Origin: Lachnospiraceae bacterium
GTDB taxonomy: Bacteria; Bacillota; Clostridia; Lachnospirales; Lachnospiraceae
Length of the DNA: 64,000 nt
Assembly: GCA_017476665.1 (NCBI GenBank)
Contig: JAFUZJ010000041.1
Coordinates: 42,898 to 106,897 of the forward strand
Direction of reading: 5' to 3'
Position numbers and translations under genes: made by a program. Below are positions 8,783 to 18,011 of this stretch, one piece after another; positions within the stretch are counted from its first letter, which is position 1, and the number at the start of each line of letters is the position of its first letter. The notes under the pieces are model-generated. The model was not told the origin of the DNA. It saw only the letters and a program-made list of their open reading frames with translations, and did no database searches.

Positions 8783-9700
8783 CTACGCGATCTCCGGCAT
8801 GGTCAACGCTGTATTCTGCCGCATGATCGCCACACTGATCTGGAACAGGCTGGGTGTCTCAAACTCCACCTGCATCCCGGCAAACCGGTTCATATCCTTC
8901 GAAAGCGCAATTCCTTCAAATCCGAAACTGTTTGCCTGGCAGGTCAAAAGTAGCTTTCGCGCCGCCTCGGTATTCTCTTTGTCCCCCTTGACCACAATAT
9001 ATTTCTCTTTCAGCTCCGTCACAAACCCCTGCTCCACAATTCGTCCCTGCTCCATCAGAATACAGTAGTCTGTCACACTTTCCATGTCGGAAATGTTATG
9101 CGTAGAGAAGAACACACTCCGCTTCCCGTTTCCCTCCGCCAGATAACTGCGAATCATATCGCTCAGCATATCCCGCATCAGCGGATCCAATGGTGATGCC
9201 GGCTCATCCAGAAGCAGAATGTCCGTGTTTCTGGCAAACACAGTGGCCAGAATCAGCTTCATCAGATTTCCGTCGGAAAGCTTGGATACCGCCTTCCCTG
9301 TCTTTCCAAAGATAGAATTGTCTATCGCAAGAGACTTGCATATACCATCAAAGCGCACCGGATCAAAGCTGTCAAACAACAACCCCGCCAGCTCTTTCAC
9401 CTGATCTCCCGTCCAATAGGACAGGAAATAATTCTTTGAGCCGGTGTAACCGATCCGTTCCTTGATCCCGGCATCGTTCACATGCGCCTTTTCCCCGAAG
9501 TAAGTAACCTCACCCTTATAGTCATTCCTTATCCCCGCCAGAATATTGATCAGGGTCGTCTTGCCCGCGCCGTTCTCACCGATCAGCGCTGTGGCGAATC
9601 CCTCCGGGATGTGAAGTTCCGGAATATCCAGCCTGAATTTTCCAAAGCTCTTTGCAATATTTCTTCCTGTAAGCGCATCCGCTATTTCATTTCTCATCAT
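8783..9700 (-). CDS. ABC transporter ATP-binding protein of the YtrA-type operon
   Basis: About 305 residues. Walker A GENGAGKTT near residue 40, an atypical signature LSDGN near 140, Walker B ILLLDEPASPLDP near 160 and the switch His in STHN are all present. Beyond the ATPase core there is an extra C-terminal stretch of about 70 residues, as in other GntR-linked ATPases. I prefer the ATG at 9700 because GATGAGGG precedes it; the frame is open to another ATG at 9712. It should power the two membrane proteins encoded downstream and is likely repressed by the GntR protein encoded upstream. Confidence 0.85.
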   Translation of the reverse strand: MMRNEIADALTGRNIAKSFGKFRLDIPELHIPEGFATALIGENGAGKTTLINILAGIRNDYKGEVTYFGEKAHVNDAGIKERIGYTGSKNYFLSYWTGDQVKELAGLLFDSFDPVRFDGICKSLAIDNSIFGKTGKAVSKLSDGNLMKLILATVFARNTDILLLDEPASPLDPLMRDMLSDMIRSYLAEGNGKRSVFFSTHNISDMESVTDYCILMEQGRIVEQGFVTELKEKYIVVKGDKENTEAARKLLLTCQANSFGFEGIALSKDMNRFAGMQVEFETPSLFQISVAIMRQNTALTMPEIA

Positions 9701-9725
9701 TTTTGCCCTCATCCTTTCACTGTCT

Positions 9726-10100
9726 CTAACTCCTTGAAAATTCGATCAATGTCTGCAGTGTCTCCACCAGTTCCTGATCAGACAATCCGGCGACCTCAGC
9801 GGCTTTGATTGCCTCACCCAGTGCTTCTTCCACCTTCCGCATGTGCTGCTCCCTGCGCAGCTCCGTATCCTGTGCATTGACATAAAATCCCTTGCCCTGT
9901 ACCGCTGTGACTAACCCCTCCGCCTGCAGCTCCTCATAGGCCTTCATGGTGGTGATCACGCTGATCCGAAGCTCCTGGGCCAGCCCTCTGATAGACGGCA
10001 GATATTCTCCCTCTTTCATCTTTCCTGACAGGATATCACTTTTCAACTGCTCCGCAATCTGCTTATAGATCGGAATTCCGGAATTTTGTAAAAGTTTCAT
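9726..10100 (-). CDS. GntR family transcriptional regulator (YtrA subfamily)
   Basis: A 124-residue protein with an N-terminal winged helix-turn-helix (IYKQIAEQLKSDILSG, LPSIRGLAQELRIS, TTMKAYEELQAEGLV, GKGFYV) and only a short C-terminal dimerisation helix, the hallmark of YtrA regulators. Members usually repress their own ABC operon until a cell-envelope stress signal arrives. It is the first gene of that operon and follows a near-consensus promoter rich in TATA-like inverted repeats, which may contain its operator. Confidence 0.88.
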   Translation of the reverse strand: MKLLQNSGIPIYKQIAEQLKSDILSGKMKEGEYLPSIRGLAQELRISVITTMKAYEELQAEGLVTAVQGKGFYVNAQDTELRREQHMRKVEEALGEAIKAAEVAGLSDQELVETLQTLIEFSRS

Positions 10101-10145
10101 CGCAACACTTCCTTTTCATTCAAGCACTTAACTGTTTATATGTTA

Positions 10146-10174
10146 TATATACACTAATATACAGCTTATGTCAA
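10146..10174 (-). promoter_or_regulatory. Sigma-A promoter of the GntR/ABC operon
   Basis: On the minus strand a perfect TTGACA (10169-10174), a 17-bp spacer and TATATA (10146-10151). The -10 box is followed by TATAACATATA, a partly self-complementary stretch where the GntR regulator could bind. Confidence 0.8.
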
Positions 10175-10211
10175 TGGTCTTTTTTAAAATTTTATAACTA
10201 AAATTTATAAT

Positions 10212-10244
10212 AAAAAACACAGCCCCGTTTTTCTTGAAGCTGTG
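10212..10244 (-). terminator. Rho-independent terminator after the diguanylate cyclase gene
   Basis: On the minus strand the hairpin CACAGC...GCTGTG (10244 to 10218) is followed by six T residues and TATT. It separates the GGDEF gene from the GntR/ABC operon downstream. Confidence 0.75.
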
Positions 10245-10279
10245 CCTCTTTTTCGTTTGTTTTTCTGTCTATTTTCCCT

Positions 10280-11335
10280 TTATCTCGCCCTTCTGTCATG
10301 AGCTTTATAAAAATCAGACTTGTCCTGATACATCTTTGATTCCGCCGCTACAATCAGCTTATTGATGTCCTCATCCCGGGCATCCTGATGTGCATAGCCA
10401 ATGGCCGCGTGATACCCTGCTTCCGCAATCTGTGCCTTCATTTCCTCAATCTTACTCTCCACCACATCGACCGGGCAATCCAATGCAAACGCCACATACT
10501 CGTCTCCACCCACGCGGTAAGTATCCTTTTTGCCAAACTGCTTCTGCACCACATCCGCAATATAACAGAGCATCTCATCACCTGCCTTGTGCCCCTTTGT
10601 ATTGTTCAACTCATGAAGACCGTTTACATCCACATAAATACAGCAGATGGACTGTTTGTACAGATAAGGATACGCCGCCAGGCACCACTCGTAACAGTTG
10701 CGGTTATTGAGCCCGGTGAGCTGATCCGTCTCACTCATGATATGCAGCTCGTGCTCCAGCACATACCCATGGATCTTCGCCCTGTACACAATGGTCTCGG
10801 AAATAATGGCAAGCACGCCGAAAATGATAGCATCCGTCACATCCACCGAAAGAACCGAACCGCTTTTTGTCCGAAATGCCATAACAATAAAAATTGCAAT
10901 ATGCAGGATAAGACTCCCTGCCATCCTGATCGGTCTGTCCACAAAAATCAGCGGTACAAAGATCAGCAGTACCATAAACGTCACCGTCTGCTCCTCCGGT
11001 CTGGTGAGAGTTGCTATGGCTGTTCCGTAGAGCAGGAACACCGCTACCGCCATATAGACGGAAACATAGGTAAGCGGAGGTACCTTCCGCGAAGCCACCG
11101 ACACCGCGACCTGTATCAGTGAAAAGAGCAGTCCGAATATGTACACCGGCCTCGAACTGGCAAATCCCTCCTCCACAAAGGAAAGCAGAAGCATAATACC
11201 GATCAGTACCGATGCAACCGATGCAAATACAGCCGCAATGCTGCGGTTATGCGTCTCTATCTTTTCCTTTATGCAGTGAAAGCTTTCCCTGTCTGTATCT
11301 CCGTATAATGCATAATTTTTTATTTTATTCCACAT
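10280..11335 (-). CDS. Membrane diguanylate cyclase (GGDEF)
   Basis: A 351-residue protein with about six membrane helices up to residue 185 and a GGDEF domain after it (ETDQLTGLNNRNCYEW near 203, VDVNGLHELNNTKGH near 240, intact GGDEY near 275). It should make c-di-GMP from two GTP. The product-inhibition motif RxxD expected before GGDEY is absent (GKKD sits there out of register), so feedback inhibition is unlikely. It opposes the two EAL proteins in this window. It appears monocistronic and ends at a terminator. Confidence 0.9.
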   Translation of the reverse strand: MWNKIKNYALYGDTDRESFHCIKEKIETHNRSIAAVFASVASVLIGIMLLLSFVEEGFASSRPVYIFGLLFSLIQVAVSVASRKVPPLTYVSVYMAVAVFLLYGTAIATLTRPEEQTVTFMVLLIFVPLIFVDRPIRMAGSLILHIAIFIVMAFRTKSGSVLSVDVTDAIIFGVLAIISETIVYRAKIHGYVLEHELHIMSETDQLTGLNNRNCYEWCLAAYPYLYKQSICCIYVDVNGLHELNNTKGHKAGDEMLCYIADVVQKQFGKKDTYRVGGDEYVAFALDCPVDVVESKIEEMKAQIAEAGYHAAIGYAHQDARDEDINKLIVAAESKMYQDKSDFYKAHDRRAR

Positions 11336-11369
11336 AGTCAGCCCCTCGCTGTTCGTTCTTTCCTCTTTT

Positions 11370-12509
11370 TCAATTATCCTGTACCAGGGTCTGCAGATCC
11401 AGGATCTTCCATTCCCCTTTTACCATTCCGTAATATACCTTAAAGTGTACCTTATCCTCCCGCATGCTGTCCCACTTCGTCAAACGCATTTTCTTCGTGA
11501 AAGAAACCTCGCAGGAGAACAGCTCGTCATTGTAGCGGATATAATGATCCACCACCTCATCCTGGAAAGACGTTGAATCATGGGAACTGTACATCCACAT
11601 ATCCTCTTTTCGATAGGTTTCCGCCATCTCCAGATAATAGGAATCCTCCGGGAACATTGTCTGCAGCGGTTTCACGCTGGCATGCGAGCCCGGCAGATCC
11701 CCCGAGAAGAAGTCGGTATACTGCTCAATATGCTGCAGCGCCATCTTGGAGAGTTCCTCCGGCATGGAGCTCTCCGCAAATCCTGCTACCTCTGCGTAGA
11801 TCACGCCATCCTGCTCCGTCTCCTCTATTGCCGCACTTGCCCCATTCCGGTCACGGATCTCGATCACCGGTCTCTTTACAAGTCCTTCCACGTGATAAGT
11901 CAGAAATTGGGGAACCTTCACATATTCTGCCGCATAGGTGAATTCCTGCGGCACTGCTTCCTCCCCTCTCACAAGCTCTCTGTCATCTGCCGGGATTCCG
12001 TTAAAATATACCAGAAACGTATCCGGCACACTGACCTCCACCGCCAGATCCGCTTTGGGCGGGTCTATCTCCACCCGGTCTACCGCCCATTGGCTGATTG
12101 TCAGCAGTTTTAAGAACGGCTGGGCAGAAATTTCTTTCAATGTCACATGGCCAAACGGTTCCTCGTCCGCAAGCAGCTCATATTCCGGTGCGGAAGGATT
12201 CTGATATCCTCTGACCACGCGATAGGAAAGCTCTTTCCCTGCAATCTTCTGCCGCAACGCTTCCGCATGATCCTCCTGTGTTTCAAACCGTGACACGGAG
12301 ATCTCCGCATTGAGATACGCTCCCAGTTCCTCTTCCGACAATTTTGTCAAAAGCCCGTCCATGGTCCGTTCCGGCTGATTCTCCTCATACTTTACCAGAC
12401 CTTTTTTCACATACCCTGCCGCACACAGCCAGAAGATCACCATTCCCGCCACAAAGCATGCATAGAAGATCCAGAAGCCTGACGCAGAACGCTTTTTTCT
12501 CTTTGCCAT
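11370..12509 (-). CDS. Membrane-anchored protein of unknown function in a glycan operon
   Basis: A 379-residue protein not recognised. A Lys/Arg-rich N-terminus (MAKRKKRSASG) is followed by one membrane helix (residues about 12-33) and a large, acidic, probably external domain. Late repeats of the pattern 'Y..SHDS' and 'KVYYGMVKGEWKILDLQTL' resemble NTF2/lumazine-type extracellular folds only weakly. The ATG is the one in TAATG shared with the upstream stop and has AAAGGAGG before it, so it is translationally coupled to the glycosidase gene. It may help assemble or modify the surface polymer made by that operon; this is inference from neighbours. Confidence 0.7.
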   Translation of the reverse strand: MAKRKKRSASGFWIFYACFVAGMVIFWLCAAGYVKKGLVKYEENQPERTMDGLLTKLSEEELGAYLNAEISVSRFETQEDHAEALRQKIAGKELSYRVVRGYQNPSAPEYELLADEEPFGHVTLKEISAQPFLKLLTISQWAVDRVEIDPPKADLAVEVSVPDTFLVYFNGIPADDRELVRGEEAVPQEFTYAAEYVKVPQFLTYHVEGLVKRPVIEIRDRNGASAAIEETEQDGVIYAEVAGFAESSMPEELSKMALQHIEQYTDFFSGDLPGSHASVKPLQTMFPEDSYYLEMAETYRKEDMWMYSSHDSTSFQDEVVDHYIRYNDELFSCEVSFTKKMRLTKWDSMREDKVHFKVYYGMVKGEWKILDLQTLVQDN

Positions 12510-13603
12510 TATTGTCCCTCCTTTCCGTCCACCACAAATCCCGTAGGAAGTTTCCATGAGGAGGTCGAATAATATAAAGTCACACTGGTCATCTCATACC
12601 GCTCGTTATAATACATTGCGGAGGAGCTGCCTCCGTCCAGATTTGCCGCATTCACCGCGCCATACTGCTGCATGATGCTCAAAAGATCCGCAGCAGTTGC
12701 ACCCAAATGCCCGGAAGCGCCTCTGCCGTCCGTGACAAGCAACAGTACCATTCCGTCGGCCCTCTGGCCGATTGCCGTCCGGGGATTCGCCCCGCTGCCG
12801 TTTCCGTTGATCTGTCTGGGGTTACCGTTGATGATCAGCGTCGTAAAGTGATTGCTGTCACGATCCACTTCGTCCCGAAAAGTCACCGCATCCCGGATCT
12901 TCTCATCCTTTACCAGCTGTTCCGTATCTTTTTTCCCCATGCCGCTGACATCCTTTACCACCAGGATATCATCCTCATTGAATCCCACCAGGACATCTCC
13001 GTCTTTGGGCTCGTTGTACTGGAGTTCTCCCTCACAGACCACAATTCCCTTCGGTCTGCCGCCCCAGTTTCCCTCGGAAAAGTATTCTCCGCCGTTGACG
13101 CCGGCAACCGCGCCCGCATCCTTGACCAGATTCTCCAATGTCACTCCGTTTTTGTTGTGGTTCATGTCGGACCAGGGATAAATCGTCGCAAGTCTCACCT
13201 GCGACGGATCCTTTACCACCATCAGTTTTGCCAGATATCCTCGTCCCGTCAGTTCGATCAGTGCAATGCCGTTTTCATCAAAATCAAATTCTGCGTCATT
13301 CTCCGTTCCGTCGCCGGATACCGTATTCTGGCCGATCACGATCAGATCCTTATCAACTTCTTCCACCGTCTGCTCCAGGGCATTCCGATTCGTGATCTCC
13401 ATGATCTCTTCATCCGTATAATACCAGGACGCCAGGAACTGCAGCATTCCCGTCTCCAGGATCGTCGTGACGAAGAGTTCGCTGGCCGTCCGGGAAGGTC
13501 CTTTGCAGATACAATATAGCGTATAATATAACCCGCCGAAGGTAACCAGCAAAAATGTTGTAAACACCAGCAAAAAACGCAGGATAAATCTCTTTATCTT
13601 CAT
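12509..13603 (-). CDS. Phosphodiester glycosidase (NAGPA domain), membrane-anchored
   Basis: A 364-residue protein with an N-terminal membrane anchor (residues about 8-33) and an external NAGPA-type domain. Typical motifs are visible: GVNGGEYFS near 165, TAIGQRADGMVLLLVTDGR near 275, and the ending NLDGGSSSAMYYN near 330. The family cleaves sugar-phosphodiester bonds, for example during exopolysaccharide or teichoic-acid processing. The gene overlaps the GT2-GtrA gene by 4 nt upstream and shares TAATG with the gene downstream, giving a tight three-gene operon. Confidence 0.88.
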   Translation of the reverse strand: MKIKRFILRFLLVFTTFLLVTFGGLYYTLYCICKGPSRTASELFVTTILETGMLQFLASWYYTDEEIMEITNRNALEQTVEEVDKDLIVIGQNTVSGDGTENDAEFDFDENGIALIELTGRGYLAKLMVVKDPSQVRLATIYPWSDMNHNKNGVTLENLVKDAGAVAGVNGGEYFSEGNWGGRPKGIVVCEGELQYNEPKDGDVLVGFNEDDILVVKDVSGMGKKDTEQLVKDEKIRDAVTFRDEVDRDSNHFTTLIINGNPRQINGNGSGANPRTAIGQRADGMVLLLVTDGRGASGHLGATAADLLSIMQQYGAVNAANLDGGSSSAMYYNERYEMTSVTLYYSTSSWKLPTGFVVDGKEGQ

Positions 13604-14679
13604 TTCCGTCCTTTCTCCTTTATCGCATTTGCAAACACCCAGGTCTGCTGGATTCGGAAACTGATCAGGAACAAAGTGGTATCCACGATCACCTTAAAGA
13701 TCACTTCCAGCACAGAGCCCGCATCAAACAGCTCGCTCAACAGCCAGATCAGCCCGTAGGAACACGCCGCCTGCACGACACAGAGCATATAATAGCGCAC
13801 AATCGTCTGCCGCATCGGCGCTTCCGAATGAAATACCTTTTTCCGGTTCATGGTATAATTAAACAGTGACGATACCACCCTGGCAGGAAGAAACGCCGCC
13901 AGAAGCTTCAGCCATCTGGTCAGAACCGGCTCCAGCCAAAAGACAAGCACCGTAAAAATTACATAATCAATCAGACAGGACGCCGCCGAACTAAATACAA
14001 ATGCCAGGATAATGCGATAAATTTTAAAAGAATCCCTGATCGGATGAAAATGTGTGGATTTATTCTCCTCTATGTACACCGTTTCGATCACGACCTCACG
14101 AAAAGGAATCTTCGCCTGCTTCAGCGCCAGGATCATCTCCGTTTCATACTCAAAACGTTCTCCCCGCACCTCACACATCATTGCAAGATATTCCGCAGGT
14201 ATCGCCCGCAATCCGGTCTGCGTATCCGAGAGCCGGATACCGCAAAACAGCCGAAGCACCATACTGGTACACCGGTTTCCAAACCGGCTCTTCCACGGCA
14301 CATTCGGCAGCCCGAAATCCCTGCATCCAAAGATCACTTCCCCCGTCTCAGTCATCTTCTCCGCGCAGACCCTGATATCTTTGGGCAGATGCTGGTTGTC
14401 ACCGTCCACCGTCACCACGCCGCGCCCGTCAGGTCTGTGTTCCCGAATATAGGCAAACGCTGTTTTCAACGCTCTGCCCTTTCCTTTATTGACTTCGTGC
14501 ACGAGCACCGTCACCTCAGGGTGCTTCTTTGCCTCCTCAAAAGGTGCCATATGCGCCGCATCACTTCCGTCATTTACGATCACAATATCGTCAAATCCCT
14601 CCGCCAGCAATCCGTTTACCACCAAATTCAGCTTTTCATCCGGATCCAGGGACGGCAGGACGACCGTAATTCCCTTCAT
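13600..14679 (-). CDS. Fusion of GT2 glycosyltransferase and GtrA-like flippase
   Basis: A 359-residue two-part protein. Residues 1-225 are a dolichol-phosphate-mannose-synthase-like GT2 domain (VVLPSLDPDEKL, IVNDGSD near 35, VTVDGDNQH near 90, SDTQTGLRAIP near 150). Residues about 230-350 are a GtrA domain with four membrane helices (ASCLIDYVIFTVLVFW, FNYTMNRKKVF). GT2 proteins of this type load a sugar on polyprenyl phosphate, and GtrA proteins are thought to flip it to the outside; here both steps are in one chain. It is the first gene of the operon with the glycosidase. Sugar unknown. Confidence 0.88.
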   Translation of the reverse strand: MKGITVVLPSLDPDEKLNLVVNGLLAEGFDDIVIVNDGSDAAHMAPFEEAKKHPEVTVLVHEVNKGKGRALKTAFAYIREHRPDGRGVVTVDGDNQHLPKDIRVCAEKMTETGEVIFGCRDFGLPNVPWKSRFGNRCTSMVLRLFCGIRLSDTQTGLRAIPAEYLAMMCEVRGERFEYETEMILALKQAKIPFREVVIETVYIEENKSTHFHPIRDSFKIYRIILAFVFSSAASCLIDYVIFTVLVFWLEPVLTRWLKLLAAFLPARVVSSLFNYTMNRKKVFHSEAPMRQTIVRYYMLCVVQAACSYGLIWLLSELFDAGSVLEVIFKVIVDTTLFLISFRIQQTWVFANAIKEKGRK

Positions 14680-14853
14680 TGCTCTCTCCGTTCCATGACT
14701 TTCGCCATATTAACATATCTTTTTCCATCTTATCATTATTTTAGAAAAAAACAACCTCTAAATCCTCTTTTCTATATTTATTTTCCGTGCTATACTGGAT
14801 TCGTATTTTCCCTATACGACCGGATAAACAAACAAATAAAGAGAGGTTTTCCC

Positions 14854-16227
14854 ATGAAATATTTTAATGTCCTGACGAGGATCCGGGCTGCTTTTTCCGC
14901 TCTGACCCTGTTGTTTCTCCTGTGCCTGTTTCGCATCCCCTGCAAAGCGCAGGAACTGACTCCGCAGACACAAAAAAGCGGTAATGCCATCTCTGTCACC
15001 GCCAAGGACAGCACGCCGATCGGCGCCGTCTACATCAAATGGAACAAGGCGGTACAGCCTTATGAACTGACTACAGATACCCAGACATTATCCTGCGGAG
15101 AGAACGGCTTCCTGCATGAATTCATCCCTCTGGATACGCCCAGCAGCACTTTGACTTTTTCTCTGCCTGCTGAAAATCCGATGGGAATTTATGAAATTCG
15201 GATCTTCTCAGACGCAGATGTGCCCGAGGACGTACAGATCTGGCAGCCGCCCTGTGACCGGGCGGATATTCTGTTGGTTTCTGCTCACTCCGACGATGAG
15301 ATCCTGTTTATGGGAGGGATCATTCCCACTTACGGGGCCGAGCAAGGCGCCAAGGTACAGGTTGCTTATATGACAGAGTTCTGGTCCACCGCTCCCATTA
15401 GAGAACACGAAAAACTGGACGGACTCTGGACGGACGGACTGCGCAACTATCCCGTCTGCGGTAATTTTAAGGATATGTACGCGGCAGATCTGGAAGCCGC
15501 CGAAAAGATATATGATCTGGAAGCCATGACGGAATATGTCACCGGCCTGATCGACGAATTTAAACCGCAGATCACGGTCACCCATGATTTCAACGGCGAA
15601 TACGGACACGGTTTTCACCAGCTTACCGCAAAGGCTGTTGCCCAGGCGTTGGAGCGCTCCAACTGCGAAGTCTCCAAAGCATATTTCCATCTCTATCCGG
15701 AAAACAAGATCCGCATGGACCTGAATGTACCTTTAGATTCCATGGGCGGTAAAACGGCCCTGGAAATTGCCAAAGAGGCTTACCTGAAACATGTATCCCA
15801 ACAATGGTGCTGGTTCTATGTCTCCGACAGCTACCAGTACAGCTGCGCCGATTTCGGACTCTATCAGACTACCGTAGGGAGCGATACAACCGGCAGTATG
15901 CTCGACAATATCGTATTGTATGAGGAGCAGGAACGATTGGAACAGGAACGGCTGGAACAGGAAAGACTGGAACAGGAAAGACTGGAAAAAGAAAAAGCCG
16001 AACAGGAAAGACTGGCCCAGGAACAGGCAGAACGGGAAAGGCTGGAAGCAGAAAGACTGGCCCAGGAACAACTGGCATGGGAAGCGCAGAAAAAACAGGC
16101 AGATCAAAAGCGTTTGCAACATCTGCTTCTCGGCAGCTGTGTCATTCTGCTGATCCTTCTCACTTATTTTCTACTGCAACGATTCCATACGAACCGAAAC
16201 AAAACATCCAAAAGGCGCCCCCGCTAA
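14854..16227 (+). CDS. Exported PIG-L/LmbE deacetylase tethered by coiled coil and C-terminal membrane helix
   Basis: A 457-residue protein. A signal peptide (residues 1-32, ending near PCKAQE) leads to a beta domain and a PIG-L deacetylase domain with the zinc motif AHSDDE near 144 and GEYGHGFHQ near 248. Then comes a long Glu/Arg/Leu coiled coil of EQERL repeats (about 355-415), one membrane helix (LLLGSCVILLILLTYFLL) and a basic tail. This predicts an enzyme outside the membrane on a rigid stalk, likely removing N-acetyl groups from a surface glycan. I chose the ATG at 14854 (GAGAGG 7 nt upstream, signal peptide directly after); the open frame upstream is antisense to the GT2 gene. Confidence 0.88.
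   Translation: MKYFNVLTRIRAAFSALTLLFLLCLFRIPCKAQELTPQTQKSGNAISVTAKDSTPIGAVYIKWNKAVQPYELTTDTQTLSCGENGFLHEFIPLDTPSSTLTFSLPAENPMGIYEIRIFSDADVPEDVQIWQPPCDRADILLVSAHSDDEILFMGGIIPTYGAEQGAKVQVAYMTEFWSTAPIREHEKLDGLWTDGLRNYPVCGNFKDMYAADLEAAEKIYDLEAMTEYVTGLIDEFKPQITVTHDFNGEYGHGFHQLTAKAVAQALERSNCEVSKAYFHLYPENKIRMDLNVPLDSMGGKTALEIAKEAYLKHVSQQWCWFYVSDSYQYSCADFGLYQTTVGSDTTGSMLDNIVLYEEQERLEQERLEQERLEQERLEKEKAEQERLAQEQAERERLEAERLAQEQLAWEAQKKQADQKRLQHLLLGSCVILLILLTYFLLQRFHTNRNKTSKRRPR
15922..16090 (+). repeat. In-gene 15-bp repeats encoding EQERL
   Basis: Near-identical 15-bp units (GAACAGGAAAGACTG and variants) repeat about ten times within the deacetylase gene and encode its coiled-coil stalk. Copy number could vary between strains by slippage and change the stalk length. 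Confidence 0.8.
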
Positions 16228-16246
16228 GAGGCGCCTTTTGGTTCTT
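16208..16246. terminator. Strong bidirectional terminator
   Basis: A perfect 12-bp stem CCAAAAGGCGCC / GGCGCCTTTTGG with a 10-nt loop, followed by TTCTTT. It begins inside the last codons of the deacetylase gene and can also serve the convergent glucosyltransferase gene. Confidence 0.9.
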
Positions 16247-16257
16247 TCCGTTGCCTG

Positions 16258-17925
16258 TCAAAAATGTACTAGAATATAATCCCCTCTGTCCACAATAGAT
16301 CCCTCCTGAGGAAAACAAGGCAGGTCTACCGCATAGTTCTCTGCCTCCTGATATAAAGTTTGATTTATCAGGGGTAAAAAATCATGTCCGTGAAATCTCA
16401 AAAAAGCAATGATCTGTTCATCACTTCCAAAAGCATTCTTCCCCCAACTGATTACAGAAAGGGAAGGTGTCTGCGCCACCCATACTCCATACCCCCGATA
16501 AAACTTTTCCAGCAAATGCTCATCGATTGGATCCGTAATCCGCTTCATCCGATAGAATGTCTCGGAATTGTATGCCACATAAGCGGATTCCACGATTCCT
16601 CTCGGATTCTCCCATTCTCCTGTGAAAGAAATGGGCTTTGAAATGTCATAGTCAGCCTCAAGTTCATAAGCCACCCTAAGCAGATACTCCTTTGCACATT
16701 CGTACTTCATATAGTCAACATAAAACCAGTGATTCAGATCTGCACATTGATTCCATAAAAATACAATTGCCACTATAACGAAGATTCCTTGCAATCCCCC
16801 CGCCAGCCGGGGCTTACGGTCAAGTTTACCGGTCAGTTCTGATACAGCACAGGATGCCACTAAAAACCCAAAGCCACAAAACAGCGGCAAAAACTGAGCA
16901 GAACGATACAAAGTGGCTTTCCCTTCTACAACTGCAAGTAGAAATGCAGCCATAAAACACATGATCAGCACCGCCAATATTCTTCCGTTTTTTTGGCTGA
17001 TGCTCTTCCAAATGCTATATACGAAAAGGAGAATAACCGCATACACAAAGATCCGGATTAGGTAATAGACATAACCAAATACACCATACATAACAAAAAG
17101 CCGCTTGAGGATCATCGCAAATTCCGCCCAGGCTCCCGGTTCCAGGATCCATCCCAGCAATTCTCCCATCGAACGCTGTACAGCTTCGTCCTGCAAATTG
17201 GAAAGTCCCCAGATTACGATCACGCTCTTAATGATGACTGCCCGCAATACAACACCGCACCCTGCAGTAATAGCTGCCATGCACAGTTTTCCCAGAACCT
17301 TTCGATTGCCCATGACACACTCTGCCCAAAGTATCATCAATACCCCAGTCAGCCATACGATCATAAAAGATTCATAGCATCCCAATGCAAAGGTTAACAG
17401 CAGAACAGAAAAAATCGCTTTCCTCAGATTCTTTTTCCACATTCCTTCCTGATATACGATCAAAAATTCCCTAAATCCATATAAACTGAATCCCACTGCC
17501 AGATATCCCAGCGCAATCCCGTTGTGAAGAAAATACGTGAACACCTCTGCGATCAAAGGGCAGGATAAGAAGATGCAGGAAAAGAACCAATAGCCATATC
17601 GCGGCACTTTATCGCCCAGCACAGACACGAACACGCCGCCCCAGACGGTTACCGCGATCATCAAAAGCACTACCGCGGCAAAGTCGGTAAGAAACGGTGC
17701 AAATTCCGATAAGGAAAGAAACTTATTCAATACAAACAAAACCCAGCGTCCCACTACCGCCGCCAGTCCTTCTTCAAAATAATAGGCATATGGTGTATCG
17801 TCAATTCCCATGGCAGGATGTATGATTTTGAAGCCATAACTGCAAATTGCCGTTAAAGTCAACAGGATCATATAGATTTTGTGAAAATATACTTTTCTAA
17901 TGTTTGTGATCAGTCTTTCCATCAT
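16258..17925 (-). CDS. Polytopic membrane glucosyltransferase-domain protein (GtrII-like)
   Basis: A 555-residue protein with about ten membrane helices followed by a soluble part of about 120 residues at the C-terminus. The early loop with IDDTPYAYYFEEG and the segment GRWVLFVLNKF match the 'glucosyltransferase domain' family (GtrII-like), which moves a sugar from polyprenyl phosphate to a surface glycan on the outer side. No gene-specific partner is adjacent, but two GT2/GtrA-type loaders occur nearby. Base composition is a little A+T-richer than the surrounding genes. It follows ppdK behind a terminator, so it needs its own promoter. Confidence 0.75.
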   Translation of the reverse strand: MMERLITNIRKVYFHKIYMILLTLTAICSYGFKIIHPAMGIDDTPYAYYFEEGLAAVVGRWVLFVLNKFLSLSEFAPFLTDFAAVVLLMIAVTVWGGVFVSVLGDKVPRYGYWFFSCIFLSCPLIAEVFTYFLHNGIALGYLAVGFSLYGFREFLIVYQEGMWKKNLRKAIFSVLLLTFALGCYESFMIVWLTGVLMILWAECVMGNRKVLGKLCMAAITAGCGVVLRAVIIKSVIVIWGLSNLQDEAVQRSMGELLGWILEPGAWAEFAMILKRLFVMYGVFGYVYYLIRIFVYAVILLFVYSIWKSISQKNGRILAVLIMCFMAAFLLAVVEGKATLYRSAQFLPLFCGFGFLVASCAVSELTGKLDRKPRLAGGLQGIFVIVAIVFLWNQCADLNHWFYVDYMKYECAKEYLLRVAYELEADYDISKPISFTGEWENPRGIVESAYVAYNSETFYRMKRITDPIDEHLLEKFYRGYGVWVAQTPSLSVISWGKNAFGSDEQIIAFLRFHGHDFLPLINQTLYQEAENYAVDLPCFPQEGSIVDRGDYILVHF

Positions 17926-17963
17926 GTGCTGTCATATCCTTTCGCGCCTTGGCGAACATATTA

Positions 17964-17995
17964 CAAAACAGAGGCTGGCGCAAAGCCAACCTCTG
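17964..17995 (-). terminator. Rho-independent terminator of ppdK
   Basis: On the minus strand the stem CAGAGGTTGGC / GCCAGCCTCTG (one G-T pair) with a short loop is followed by TTTTGT. It lies just after the ppdK stop. Confidence 0.88.
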
Positions 17996-18011
17996 CCTCG
18001 GAAAATCAATC

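Noticed and set aside
14044-14853. Upstream extension of the PIG-L deacetylase frame
   Set aside because: It runs antisense through the GT2-GtrA gene. The ATG at 14854 has a ribosome binding site and begins a proper signal peptide.
15922-16090. Short regular repeats considered as a CRISPR-like array
   Set aside because: The units are contiguous 15-bp coding repeats without spacers and encode a coiled coil.
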